A stretch of DNA of 34,498 bases. Source: Acidobacteriota bacterium (GTDB lineage Bacteria > Acidobacteriota > Terriglobia > UBA7540). Each line of letters starts with the position of its first letter. Position 1 is the first letter of the stretch. The stretch is taken from NCBI GenBank assembly GCA_021817045.1, contig JAKAWG010000057.1, positions 1-34,498 on the forward strand, read 5' to 3'. Below the pieces are notes generated by a model. The model searched no databases and was not told the DNA's origin. It was given only the letters and a program-made list of their open reading frames with translations. The position numbers and the translations under genes were made by a program. Positions 16,208 through 24,249 of the stretch are shown here, one piece after another.

Positions 16208-18440
16208 TTTAGATCGCAGGAATTTCCTTAAGCTGGGGATCGGCACGGCAGCCACCTCCCTGGGGACCACCCTGCCGCGCTCCCAAGGAGCAGCGCGAAG
16301 TAAGATGGTGAGTCCTGCGGAGAAGGCGCCTGACCTGCCCCAGGTCCCGACACTAGCCGACTTGGCCAGCGACCGCTTGGTGCATCGTTTGACGGACTAT
16401 TTTAACCCGCCGGTGGCGCAGAATGAGTGGGGGTGCGTGCAGCTTTCCAAATCCGTTTCCGCCATCCAAAGCATTTCCTTTCCACCTTTTACTTGCTGTG
16501 GGTCTCCCTCCCCCGGCGTCAATTTCACCCTTACCTGCGATTTGTTTCTGAACGGCCGGGTGCTGGTCAGCTACCCCCGCCCAGCAGGAGAAGTCGCCTA
16601 CGCGTGGTACCCGCACCGGGTTCTGCGCGAGACCGAAGTAGAAGGAATTGAATTCCGGACCGAAACGTTTGCTCCCTCCCGGAAACGGGCTGTACTGGAG
16701 TCGATCCAGGTGCGGAACACGGGGCGTGAAAGCCGGCGGATTTCGGTAGGATTCGATCTGCGCGCCGGGGTAACCTCGCTCCCCGGCAAGCCCTGGATGC
16801 GCAATCCCGCCCCGGAAGAAGACAATCAGGTCACGGTGGATCAGTCGCGGGGCTGCCTGGTTTTTGAATCCCGCCACCAGCGGGCGGTCTCGGTGCAAGG
16901 GTTCACGCCGCGTCCGGACCGCATCGAGCAGCGGGAGAGAGTGGTCTATGAGTTCTCGCTCGGCCCCGGAGAGAGCCGGACGTTTCACTACGTTAATATC
17001 ATTGCCGAGGACCCGCCGGCGGCGCTGGCCGCCTATGTGGAGAGCCAGGCTAACTTTGACCGCCTGGCGGCGGAAAACGAGGCGGTGTTCACTCAGCTTG
17101 TCAAGGCCGCCTTCACGCCGGGGAATGGGGAGTTTTCCGGCCACCTGCCGCAACTGGTCACTCGCAGCCGCGAACTCTGGAAGCTCTATTATCGCGGCTT
17201 CACGAACCTGCTTTTCTGCCGCCGGGTTTCGCCGGACTCGGTGTACGGCCCTACGTACCTGACGGCGCTTCCCTATGTGGGGCCGACGCGCACTTTTCTT
17301 TGGGACACGGCGCTCACGGCGCTGAGCCTGGCGCTGCTCGATCCGCAGGCGCTGCGGGCGCTGCTGGAGGTGTGGCTGGCCTCGGGGATGCATGATCACA
17401 ACTCCACGGACTACCTCACCGGGAAGGGCTTGGGCGCCTGGTACGCTGCGAACGATTTCGCCATCCTGCGCTGTGCGGATTACTACCTGCGGGTGACTGG
17501 CGATTTCCCTTGGCTGGACAAGAGGATCGAATGCCGGAGCGTCGTGGACCGCCTGACGGACCACGCGCTCTACTGGAAGACGCTCGACAAGTACGGCCAC
17601 GGCTTGGCCGACTATGGCGGCACAGCAAACCTCCTGGAGGTCGTGAGGACCTGGACCCATGAGGTACCGGGGCTCAACGCGGGCAACGTTTATGGGATGC
17701 GTTTCGTGGCTTCGCTGCTGGAACGGCGTGGGCATGCGGCGCGCGCCGTTCAATTGCGTTCTGAGGCCAGAGCACTGGCGGAAAGGATCAATCATAGGCT
17801 GTATGTGGACGGCAAGGGTCGGTGGAAGTGCGCGCAGCCGGACGGCAGTTTTAACGAGGTCCGTCATTGCTACGATTTGCTGATGGTCCTTGCATGCATG
17901 TTCACGGATTTAAGCGAGAAGCAAAAGAAGGAAATCAGTCATTTCTTTTGGAGCGAGCTGGCCACACCGTTGTGGATGCATGCCCTTTCGCCCTGGGACA
18001 TCGACGCGGATTGGTGCCTCCGCGCTGACCACACCTGGCTAGGAGCTTTCATCGCCTGGCCACCCCTGACTGCCATGGGCTTGTATAAGATCGACTCTCC
18101 CGGCAAGGTGGCGGCTTGGGTCGAGCGCCTGGCGGGGGCCGCCAGCCAAGGGCCTTTCGGGCAAGCCCACACCGTTGAAAGCGTCTTCCCGCCGGAGCAT
18201 GGTGGCGCCTATAAGTGCCCACCCGACTTCCCCTACGGGAATGACTGGTGCGAGATCGACGGCGGTACCTTTACCGATCTTGTCATCGACACGGTTGTCG
18301 GCGCGAATCCGACGCTCTTCGACGGCATCCAGCTCAAATCTCGCGTTGACGATTTTGATCCTGAGGCAAAGCTCCTGAATTTGCACTATCAAGGGAAAAA
18401 TTATGGCGTCGGGAAAGGGCGCATCGAGCCCATGGCTTGA
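16122..18440 (+). CDS. Tat-exported (alpha/alpha)6-barrel glycoside hydrolase with MITE-derived 5' end
   Basis: The 772-codon frame starts at TTG 16122 inside the MITE, with no visible ribosome site. About 29 residues ('...NKGSQLTNSG') are element-encoded. Native sequence resumes with 'LDRRNFLKLGIGTAATSLG', a Tat signal. Residues about 85-330 look like an N-terminal beta-sandwich. The catalytic region (about 340-760) has 'YVGPTRTFLWDTALTAL', 'GMHDHNSTDYLTGKGLGAWYAAND', 'GDFPWLDK', 'LADYGGTANLLE' and 'DWCLRADHTWLGAFIAWPP', typical of GH63/GH15/amylo-glucosidase-type six-hairpin enzymes. It should hydrolyse alpha-linked oligosaccharides, but the substrate is unknown. The true start is uncertain. 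The next in-frame ATG ('MVSPAEKAP', about codon 62) would drop the Tat signal. Confidence 0.7.
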   Translation: MREVGFSQLNLLKLQQLVLNKGSQLTNSGLDRRNFLKLGIGTAATSLGTTLPRSQGAARSKMVSPAEKAPDLPQVPTLADLASDRLVHRLTDYFNPPVAQNEWGCVQLSKSVSAIQSISFPPFTCCGSPSPGVNFTLTCDLFLNGRVLVSYPRPAGEVAYAWYPHRVLRETEVEGIEFRTETFAPSRKRAVLESIQVRNTGRESRRISVGFDLRAGVTSLPGKPWMRNPAPEEDNQVTVDQSRGCLVFESRHQRAVSVQGFTPRPDRIEQRERVVYEFSLGPGESRTFHYVNIIAEDPPAALAAYVESQANFDRLAAENEAVFTQLVKAAFTPGNGEFSGHLPQLVTRSRELWKLYYRGFTNLLFCRRVSPDSVYGPTYLTALPYVGPTRTFLWDTALTALSLALLDPQALRALLEVWLASGMHDHNSTDYLTGKGLGAWYAANDFAILRCADYYLRVTGDFPWLDKRIECRSVVDRLTDHALYWKTLDKYGHGLADYGGTANLLEVVRTWTHEVPGLNAGNVYGMRFVASLLERRGHAARAVQLRSEARALAERINHRLYVDGKGRWKCAQPDGSFNEVRHCYDLLMVLACMFTDLSEKQKKEISHFFWSELATPLWMHALSPWDIDADWCLRADHTWLGAFIAWPPLTAMGLYKIDSPGKVAAWVERLAGAASQGPFGQAHTVESVFPPEHGGAYKCPPDFPYGNDWCEIDGGTFTDLVIDTVVGANPTLFDGIQLKSRVDDFDPEAKLLNLHYQGKNYGVGKGRIEPMA

Positions 18441-18486
18441 AATCAGGAAAGTCGCGCGACTGGTGACACAGGGGGAATAGGGGTGA

Positions 18487-18512
18487 TTCCGGCCAGCCGA
18501 CTGGGGCCGGAA
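18487..18512 (+). other. Intergenic GC-rich hairpin
   Basis: TTCCGGCC (18487-18494) and GGCCGGAA (18505-18512) form a perfect 8-bp stem with a 10-base loop, in the 171-base gap between two hydrolase genes. No T run follows, so it is more likely an mRNA-processing or stability stem than a terminator. Confidence 0.4.
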
Positions 18513-18611
18513 ACGGATCACTTGAAGCGACGCGCGGCGTGCTTGTTCCGCACCGCAAGGAACACAAGGGCGAGAACATCCTTGGAATATGAAACCCGAG
18601 ATTATGAAACC

Positions 18612-20885
18612 ATGAAGCACACAACTTCTTACACCCGCAGATCGTTCTTGGGCTTAGGAACCACAGTCGCCGCGGGAACGTCGATGGCTATTGCGTCAAG
18701 AGGGAAGGGCGCTTTTACGCCCAACTCCAAAAGGGCGGATTCCGGATCCAAAGATCATGTAACGGCTTTCCATCAGCCGGAAAGAGGCGCTGACCATTTC
18801 ATCGCGGCTTCGCGAATTGATCTGAATGGCGCCTGGCAGTTCCGAACCGATCCCGCCGAGCAGGGCCGAGCTGCGGGATGGACGCACCAACTCCCGCCAG
18901 AAATCGAATCGGTGCTCGTGCCGCACACCTGGGGAATCGGTAAATATGCCGGCTACCTCGGCACCGCCTGGTATTTCCGTACGTTCGAGGCTCCGGCGGG
19001 AGTTCGCGGCAAGCACGTGGAGATTCATTTTGGCGCAACCTTCTACAAGGCGCGGGTGTGGCTCAACGGCGCCCAACTGGGCGAACACGAGGGCGGACAT
19101 ACCGCCTATTTTTTCGATGTCAGCGGACGTCTGGCGCCGGTCAATTACCTCGCCGTCGAGATCAACGATCAACCTACTGCGCAAACCATTCCGGGCTGGG
19201 CAATGAAGCTGCACGCGTCCCAAAACATTTGGTACGACTGGTGGCCTTACGGAGGAATTGTCCGGGATGTGTGGCTCACTGTAAAAGACCAGGCGCTGAT
19301 TCGTCGGCAGCAAATCGTGACAACCGTTGAAGGAACCGGCGCGAATGTCCGCAATACGATGTTCCTGGAGAACCATTCCAGCCGGCCGGTTCCCTTGAAG
19401 GTCGTGGCGACCGTTTACGCAGAAGAAGGCGGCCAGAGGGTCGTAAGCGCAGAACATACGTTGACCCTTGCGCCGGGCTCCCAAAGCATGACGTCAGAGT
19501 TGCGCATCGCCCCGGTAAGCTTATGGAATTTTGACAATCCGTGCCTTTATCAGATGGAGGCAATTCTTTACGACGCCCAAGGCAATCTCCTGGACGCGAA
19601 GACGGATACTTTCGGCGCAAGAAGCGTGGAGATTCGCGGCCGACACCTTTACGTGAACGGGGAGCGCGTCCGCCTTTCCGGGATGACTCGTCATGAGGAC
19701 TCCCCTTGGGAGGGCCTCGCGGAGACGCGCGGCACCATGAGGCACGATTATGACGAACTGAAGGATCTGCAAGTCACGCTCACCCGGCCCGTCCACTATC
19801 CGCAAAATCCCTACATCCTCGATTATTGTGACCGGAACGGCATCCTGCTGATTCCCGAAATCCCCGTCTGGCAGTTCAGCGAAAAGCAGTTGGCGGACCC
19901 CAAGGTGATCGCGCTAGCGAAACAGATGATGCGCGAGATGATTGAGCAGGACTTTAATCACCCCAGCATTTTCGCTTGGAGCGTTTGCAATGAGAGCGCT
20001 ACCGACACACCGGAGGGCCAAGCCTATTTCAAGACCATGCGTGAGTTTGTGAAGTCCCTTGACCCCGCTCGCTACGTGAGCTACGCGGATGACCGGATCG
20101 CTTTTGTAAACAACCCCCAGACAAACTCCGCCTGGTTTGCGGACTTCATCATGTGGAATGAGTATTTCGGCACCTGGCACGGCCCCGAAACGCAGCTACC
20201 CGTGGCCATGCAGAAAATCCAAAATGGCTACCCCGATAAAATGGTGATCATTTCGGAAATGGGCGTGGCGGGCATTTTTGAACCCGACAGCAAGGCGGGG
20301 GACCGGCTGCGCCGCCGGATTTTCCGCGAGCAGATCAACCTGATCGGCAAGCAGGATTGGATCGCCGGCGTCATCATGTGGTGCTATCAGGATTACAAGT
20401 CGCACCGGAACCTTTCGCCAGGGTGTACGGAGGGCTATGTTGATACCGGGGTAGTGGACGAGAATCGGCAGCGGCGACCTTCTTACAAGGTTTGGCGGAC
20501 ATTGAACCGCTCTGCACAGCTCGACGTGGCATGGGCCTACGATGCCGGCAAGCGCCCCATTGGTTTCCAAGCCACCATTGCGCGGCGCGGGCCCGAGGAA
20601 ATCCCCTCATATTCCTTGGTCAATTATCGGGTGGCCTGGAAATTGCGCGACGATAACGGCACCGTATTGTCCGTGGGGGAAAAGGACCTCCCAGAAATCG
20701 GGCCGTCACAATACCTGACGAGCAATTGGAAAGCTTCACCTTCCAAATCACTTCACCTGACATTGCGCCTTTACCGGCCCAAGGGTTTTGTCGCGGGGGG
20801 AACGAGTCTCGACTGGTGGGAGCCCAGGTCGGGTGGATTGACCATCGAAGAGATGCAACGGGAAGCTATTTCCGTACCTCGATAA
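18612..20885 (+). CDS. Tat-exported GH2 glycosidase (beta-galactosidase/beta-glucuronidase family)
   Basis: A 757-residue protein from ATG 18612; the ribosome site is weak. 'YTRRSFLGLGTTVAAGTSMAIAS' is a Tat signal. GH2 order is clear: a jelly-roll sugar-binding domain ('LNGAWQFRTDP', 'WYFRTFEAPAGV', 'VWLNGAQLGEHEGGHTAYFFDVS'), 'WPYGGIVRDVWL', an Ig-like domain, then the TIM barrel with 'RLSGMTRHEDSPWEG', 'NGILLIPEIPVWQF', 'WSVCNES' (acid/base candidate E461) and 'IISEMGV' (nucleophile candidate E549), followed by 'MWCYQDYKSHR'. It should cleave terminal beta-linked galactose, glucuronate or mannose; the exact sugar cannot be read from the sequence. It is probably co-transcribed with its neighbours. 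Confidence 0.9.
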   Translation: MKHTTSYTRRSFLGLGTTVAAGTSMAIASRGKGAFTPNSKRADSGSKDHVTAFHQPERGADHFIAASRIDLNGAWQFRTDPAEQGRAAGWTHQLPPEIESVLVPHTWGIGKYAGYLGTAWYFRTFEAPAGVRGKHVEIHFGATFYKARVWLNGAQLGEHEGGHTAYFFDVSGRLAPVNYLAVEINDQPTAQTIPGWAMKLHASQNIWYDWWPYGGIVRDVWLTVKDQALIRRQQIVTTVEGTGANVRNTMFLENHSSRPVPLKVVATVYAEEGGQRVVSAEHTLTLAPGSQSMTSELRIAPVSLWNFDNPCLYQMEAILYDAQGNLLDAKTDTFGARSVEIRGRHLYVNGERVRLSGMTRHEDSPWEGLAETRGTMRHDYDELKDLQVTLTRPVHYPQNPYILDYCDRNGILLIPEIPVWQFSEKQLADPKVIALAKQMMREMIEQDFNHPSIFAWSVCNESATDTPEGQAYFKTMREFVKSLDPARYVSYADDRIAFVNNPQTNSAWFADFIMWNEYFGTWHGPETQLPVAMQKIQNGYPDKMVIISEMGVAGIFEPDSKAGDRLRRRIFREQINLIGKQDWIAGVIMWCYQDYKSHRNLSPGCTEGYVDTGVVDENRQRRPSYKVWRTLNRSAQLDVAWAYDAGKRPIGFQATIARRGPEEIPSYSLVNYRVAWKLRDDNGTVLSVGEKDLPEIGPSQYLTSNWKASPSKSLHLTLRLYRPKGFVAGGTSLDWWEPRSGGLTIEEMQREAISVPR

Positions 20886-21195
20886 AAAGCAAATCCAATC
20901 TGTTCGCGCGAGGCGATCCGAATGAAATCTTTGCTTCCTCCCCACCGCCGCAAGTCTTTGACTGACTCGGCCACCTTATTGGGAGCCAATCCCCTCGCCG
21001 TCCGTGACAACCGCACTTCGGCTCTCCGTTCACAATGGGAAGCCGGGCAGCGCCCGAAAGTTCGTTTGAAGAGCTTACATTTGCCGGCACAAACCCACTG
21101 GGCGACTTAGAAAGCTATTTGGGGGGATTCTGTTTGAGTGGCAATTGGAAGATGAGATGGTTCTTAATTACCCGTAAAGCAAAAAGGAGACTTCC
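20886..21195 (+). other. Intergenic region without a recognised gene
   Basis: Between the GH2 stop and the next start I see only short frames with no family resemblance. The last 20 bases carry a strong ribosome site, AAAAAGGAGACTTCC, for the GTG at 21196. No convincing promoter is visible. Confidence 0.5.
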
Positions 21196-24100
21196 GTGTC
21201 GAACGACAAGCTAGGTTTCATCTCGCGGCGCGAATTTCTGGAAGCGGCAGCCCTAGGGAGTGCGATCAGTCTAAAAGCAGCTAGGCATCCTCACGAAGCA
21301 GCTCCCAGCTCCGGCCCCGGGAATTGGCGTGTACCCCTGCGTATCACCGAGCGTGCCGGCGTGGGTTGGCAAGGAGAACAGATAGCGGTCGGCATCGTCG
21401 TGCCGCTTTCCTGCCGGGCTTCGGCTGTGCGTGTCAAAAATGAGCACACCAGGGAAATGATTCCCTGCGAAGCCGGGTACGCCGCGCACACCGCAGACGG
21501 CCATCTGCGGTGGTTTCAATTATCTATTCCGCTGCAGCTTGCTGCCGGAACCCAGGAGTGCCTGCTTGTCGAATTGCTGGAGGATTCCGGCGCGCCCGGA
21601 GCGGTGGTTCCTAATCCGATCGGGATGGAAAGTTTCGAGTCTTTGGACCTTGGAACCTCCACAGCGGGTATGCGCTGGGCTTCCGATCCGGCCTATGGGA
21701 TATACCCTTCGCCAACAATTGGGGGAACTCCCCTTACCCGCGCCGCCACGGGATGGAGCCGCATCGCCATCGGCGACCTAAGCGCGCCCAATGCCATAAC
21801 GGGTGGTCATCTGCCATTACAAGCCAAGGAGACGGCGCAAGCCATTCAGCGCATCACCAGCCACACTTCCACAGTGATTGATTATCAGCGTACCCTCACA
21901 GCGGGCGCCTACGGAGCCGGATATGAAATCCGGCAAATTTATGCCCATGACCTGCCCGCTGCGGATGCGACGCAGCGGCCCTATGCCTTGTGCGACCTCA
22001 TTACGTTTGTTCATGCGGGGAAAGACGGCATTCCCCTCGAAGTCGAAGGGCTTACCTTTCTCTTGGGTTCCAGCCTGCGCGACAGTTATGTTTGGCAGGC
22101 GCGAGGCGATGCGCCCGATCCGGCGGAACGGAAAAGAGGCTCCTGGCTGGATGGATTGATGCTTCCGGCCGGGGACTGGATTTTGGTAAATGGCGAGGGC
22201 AACGCTGCAATGCTCGTTATCCCCTGGTCGGCCTACACGCTGGATGGCTACGATCTATCCTATTTTGTGGGCCGCACGCAAACTATCACTATTCCGGGGA
22301 GCGAGAAGGTCCATGCCCGCTCGCTTCTGGGTGGCGATGCCAGTCCCGGGCTTGCGGTGAATCTGTCCCGCTCTTATTACCGGTTGAACTGGGGCTGGGC
22401 GGCCGGTCCCGACTGGGGCCGCAATACCTACGAGTTCCGTTGCCGCATCGCCTGGGGAAAGATTGACGAAACGGCGGCGGCACGTCTGGCCCGAGCTTAC
22501 CGCCGGCCTCCGCGCGTGGAGACCGGAGAGCCGGAGCGCGTGAGCGGAACGGTTGCGCTGCGCTGCTGGCCCCATCACTTTACGTATGCTCCTGGGGATG
22601 ATGTTTCCGTTGAACTTGAAGCCACCACGGAGGAGTCCAAACCCGAACAAAAGATCGCGGAGGTCCAGGTGCAGCGCCGCGGGCAGAAGATCGGACCTCC
22701 TCACCGTATCGTATTGGAACCCGCTTCCCAGCGGCGCTTCCGGGGTGTTTGGACCTGGCCTGCTCCCCAAGCGGCGGGCGGCGGCTACCTGATTACGGCC
22801 CGCCTGGCCAATGGCAAGACCTCGGTGGAATCGCCGGCTGTTCCGATCGAGGTCTTGCATCGGCCGAAAGACCTTTCCCTGCAGATTCGGATGGGCAATA
22901 TCGCCGAACTCTATCCCGATCGGGATGTGAACACTCTAGTGGACCGCTTCGTGGACGCCCGGATCAATGCCGTGTTGCTGCGCAATGTATTTTACAACGG
23001 GCAATACACGGGGCCGGTGGACAGCTTCTGGAACGGCGCGGAAGGCTGCCAGGCAGGCGATATCGGGCGCGCCGTCCGCATTAGCGGCGGGCATTTGCGG
23101 AAGTGCATTGACGCCTGCCACGCTCGCGGGATTACCGTCGTCGTTTACGGCAACCTCCGCAACCTTCAAGACGGCCAGTACGCGCGTGCTTATGCCGCCG
23201 GCCTGTTAGGACCCGAGGACGTGGATTTAAGCGCCCGGCGCTGGCCATTCCCGGAAGATACAATCAATTTCCGGGGCCGCGCCACCAGCTCCCGCTGGGA
23301 GCAGTACCTGATAACACAGTTCATCGACGGCATGCGGCGGTTGGGCTACGATGGCTACTTTTTCGACAACACGTCTTACGTAAACGACTCCGAACCGGAC
23401 ATGGCCCATCGCATTTTCAAGGCGACCCTAGCCGTGAGACCGGACCAGTTTATCCAGGACAACCCTGGGCCGGTCATGCGGGTGCCCGGCCCCGTCAAGC
23501 ACTGGAGAGATCCTCGAGACATCGAAATCGGCCGCTGGCCGGAGGTTAACTCCATTCAAATGGAACAAGAAGGGATCAATTCCCCCGAAGAAATTCTCTA
23601 CTTCTCAGCTTTCTATCGCAATGCGGAAGACCAAAAAACTCCCGTCATGTATATGAACGATCCAACCCGCCGTTCGCCGGAATGCCAACTGATCCGCGTA
23701 GGCTATCTGCTCGCGGGAAAGGCTACGGATGATCTCTGCGTCGGGAATTCCAGCCATGATGCCGGGGTTTTTCTTGAACAGTGCCCGGTGACGGCTGCAG
23801 TGACGCGGGCTCTGTACGGCGCTATGGCTGTCCATCCGGAGCTTCTGGAGCCTGGACCTGCGCTGGAGGGTGCGAAAGCCGAGGGCATGAAAAAAGCTGC
23901 CGTCCGCGCCTACGATGGGCTGGCAGCAGGCGGCGAGGCGCGCACCTTGGTCATTGCCAACTCCGCCGGGTGGGACGCCCCCTTGCGCAACGTGGGCTAT
24001 TATTGGGATGGCAAACCCACGATAAGGCCGGCAAGCAACGTGACCGTGACGCTGCCGGTCCCACCAGGCCGAAGCATTCTGGGGTGCTGGGCAGTGCGTC

Positions 24101-24210
24101 CGGAGGGCTGGCAGTCCGTCACCTGGCGCGGGGGCGAGCATGCTGATTCCGTGACCATCGCGCTCGACGAGGTTGCAGAATTAGCTGCTGTCGTTCTGCG
24201 CTTCCGATAA
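21196..24210 (+). CDS. Tat-exported multidomain TIM-barrel hydrolase, unclassified
   Basis: A 1004-residue protein starting at GTG 21196, with AAAGGAG 8-9 bases upstream. 'ISRREFLEAAALGSAISL' is a Tat signal. Residues about 45-430 are all-beta and resemble accessory or sugar-binding domains. About 440-550 look like an Ig or carbohydrate-binding domain ('VALRCWPHHFTYAPGDDVSVEL'). From about 556 there is a (beta/alpha)8-like series: 'INAVLLRNVFY', 'GITVVVYGNLRN', 'LGYDGYFFDNTSY' (D724), 'QFIQDNPG' and 'VNSIQMEQEG' (E790, E792). A beta tail ends in 'LAAVVLRF'. Asp at a strand end in YFFDN suggests a retaining glycosidase of the GH36/GH66/DUF6259-like superfamily. I cannot place it in a numbered family. 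It is surrounded by glycosidases, so a polysaccharide role is likely. Confidence 0.65.
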   Translation: MSNDKLGFISRREFLEAAALGSAISLKAARHPHEAAPSSGPGNWRVPLRITERAGVGWQGEQIAVGIVVPLSCRASAVRVKNEHTREMIPCEAGYAAHTADGHLRWFQLSIPLQLAAGTQECLLVELLEDSGAPGAVVPNPIGMESFESLDLGTSTAGMRWASDPAYGIYPSPTIGGTPLTRAATGWSRIAIGDLSAPNAITGGHLPLQAKETAQAIQRITSHTSTVIDYQRTLTAGAYGAGYEIRQIYAHDLPAADATQRPYALCDLITFVHAGKDGIPLEVEGLTFLLGSSLRDSYVWQARGDAPDPAERKRGSWLDGLMLPAGDWILVNGEGNAAMLVIPWSAYTLDGYDLSYFVGRTQTITIPGSEKVHARSLLGGDASPGLAVNLSRSYYRLNWGWAAGPDWGRNTYEFRCRIAWGKIDETAAARLARAYRRPPRVETGEPERVSGTVALRCWPHHFTYAPGDDVSVELEATTEESKPEQKIAEVQVQRRGQKIGPPHRIVLEPASQRRFRGVWTWPAPQAAGGGYLITARLANGKTSVESPAVPIEVLHRPKDLSLQIRMGNIAELYPDRDVNTLVDRFVDARINAVLLRNVFYNGQYTGPVDSFWNGAEGCQAGDIGRAVRISGGHLRKCIDACHARGITVVVYGNLRNLQDGQYARAYAAGLLGPEDVDLSARRWPFPEDTINFRGRATSSRWEQYLITQFIDGMRRLGYDGYFFDNTSYVNDSEPDMAHRIFKATLAVRPDQFIQDNPGPVMRVPGPVKHWRDPRDIEIGRWPEVNSIQMEQEGINSPEEILYFSAFYRNAEDQKTPVMYMNDPTRRSPECQLIRVGYLLAGKATDDLCVGNSSHDAGVFLEQCPVTAAVTRALYGAMAVHPELLEPGPALEGAKAEGMKKAAVRAYDGLAAGGEARTLVIANSAGWDAPLRNVGYYWDGKPTIRPASNVTVTLPVPPGRSILGCWAVRPEGWQSVTWRGGEHADSVTIALDEVAELAAVVLRFR

Positions 24211-24212
24211 TG

Positions 24213-24233
24213 AAAGGGGGCAAGCGACCCTTT
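24213..24233. terminator. Small convergent hairpin
   Basis: AAAGGG (24213-24218) and CCCTTT (24228-24233) form a 6-bp stem in the 39-base gap between convergent genes. The A and T bases at either end could let it act weakly in both directions. Confidence 0.3.
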
Positions 24234-24249
24234 GTCGAGGTCGGCGGCT

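Noticed and set aside
16353..17867. 504-codon minus-strand open frame inside the second six-hairpin hydrolase
   Set aside because: Antisense shadow of a well-supported gene with no recognisable domain.
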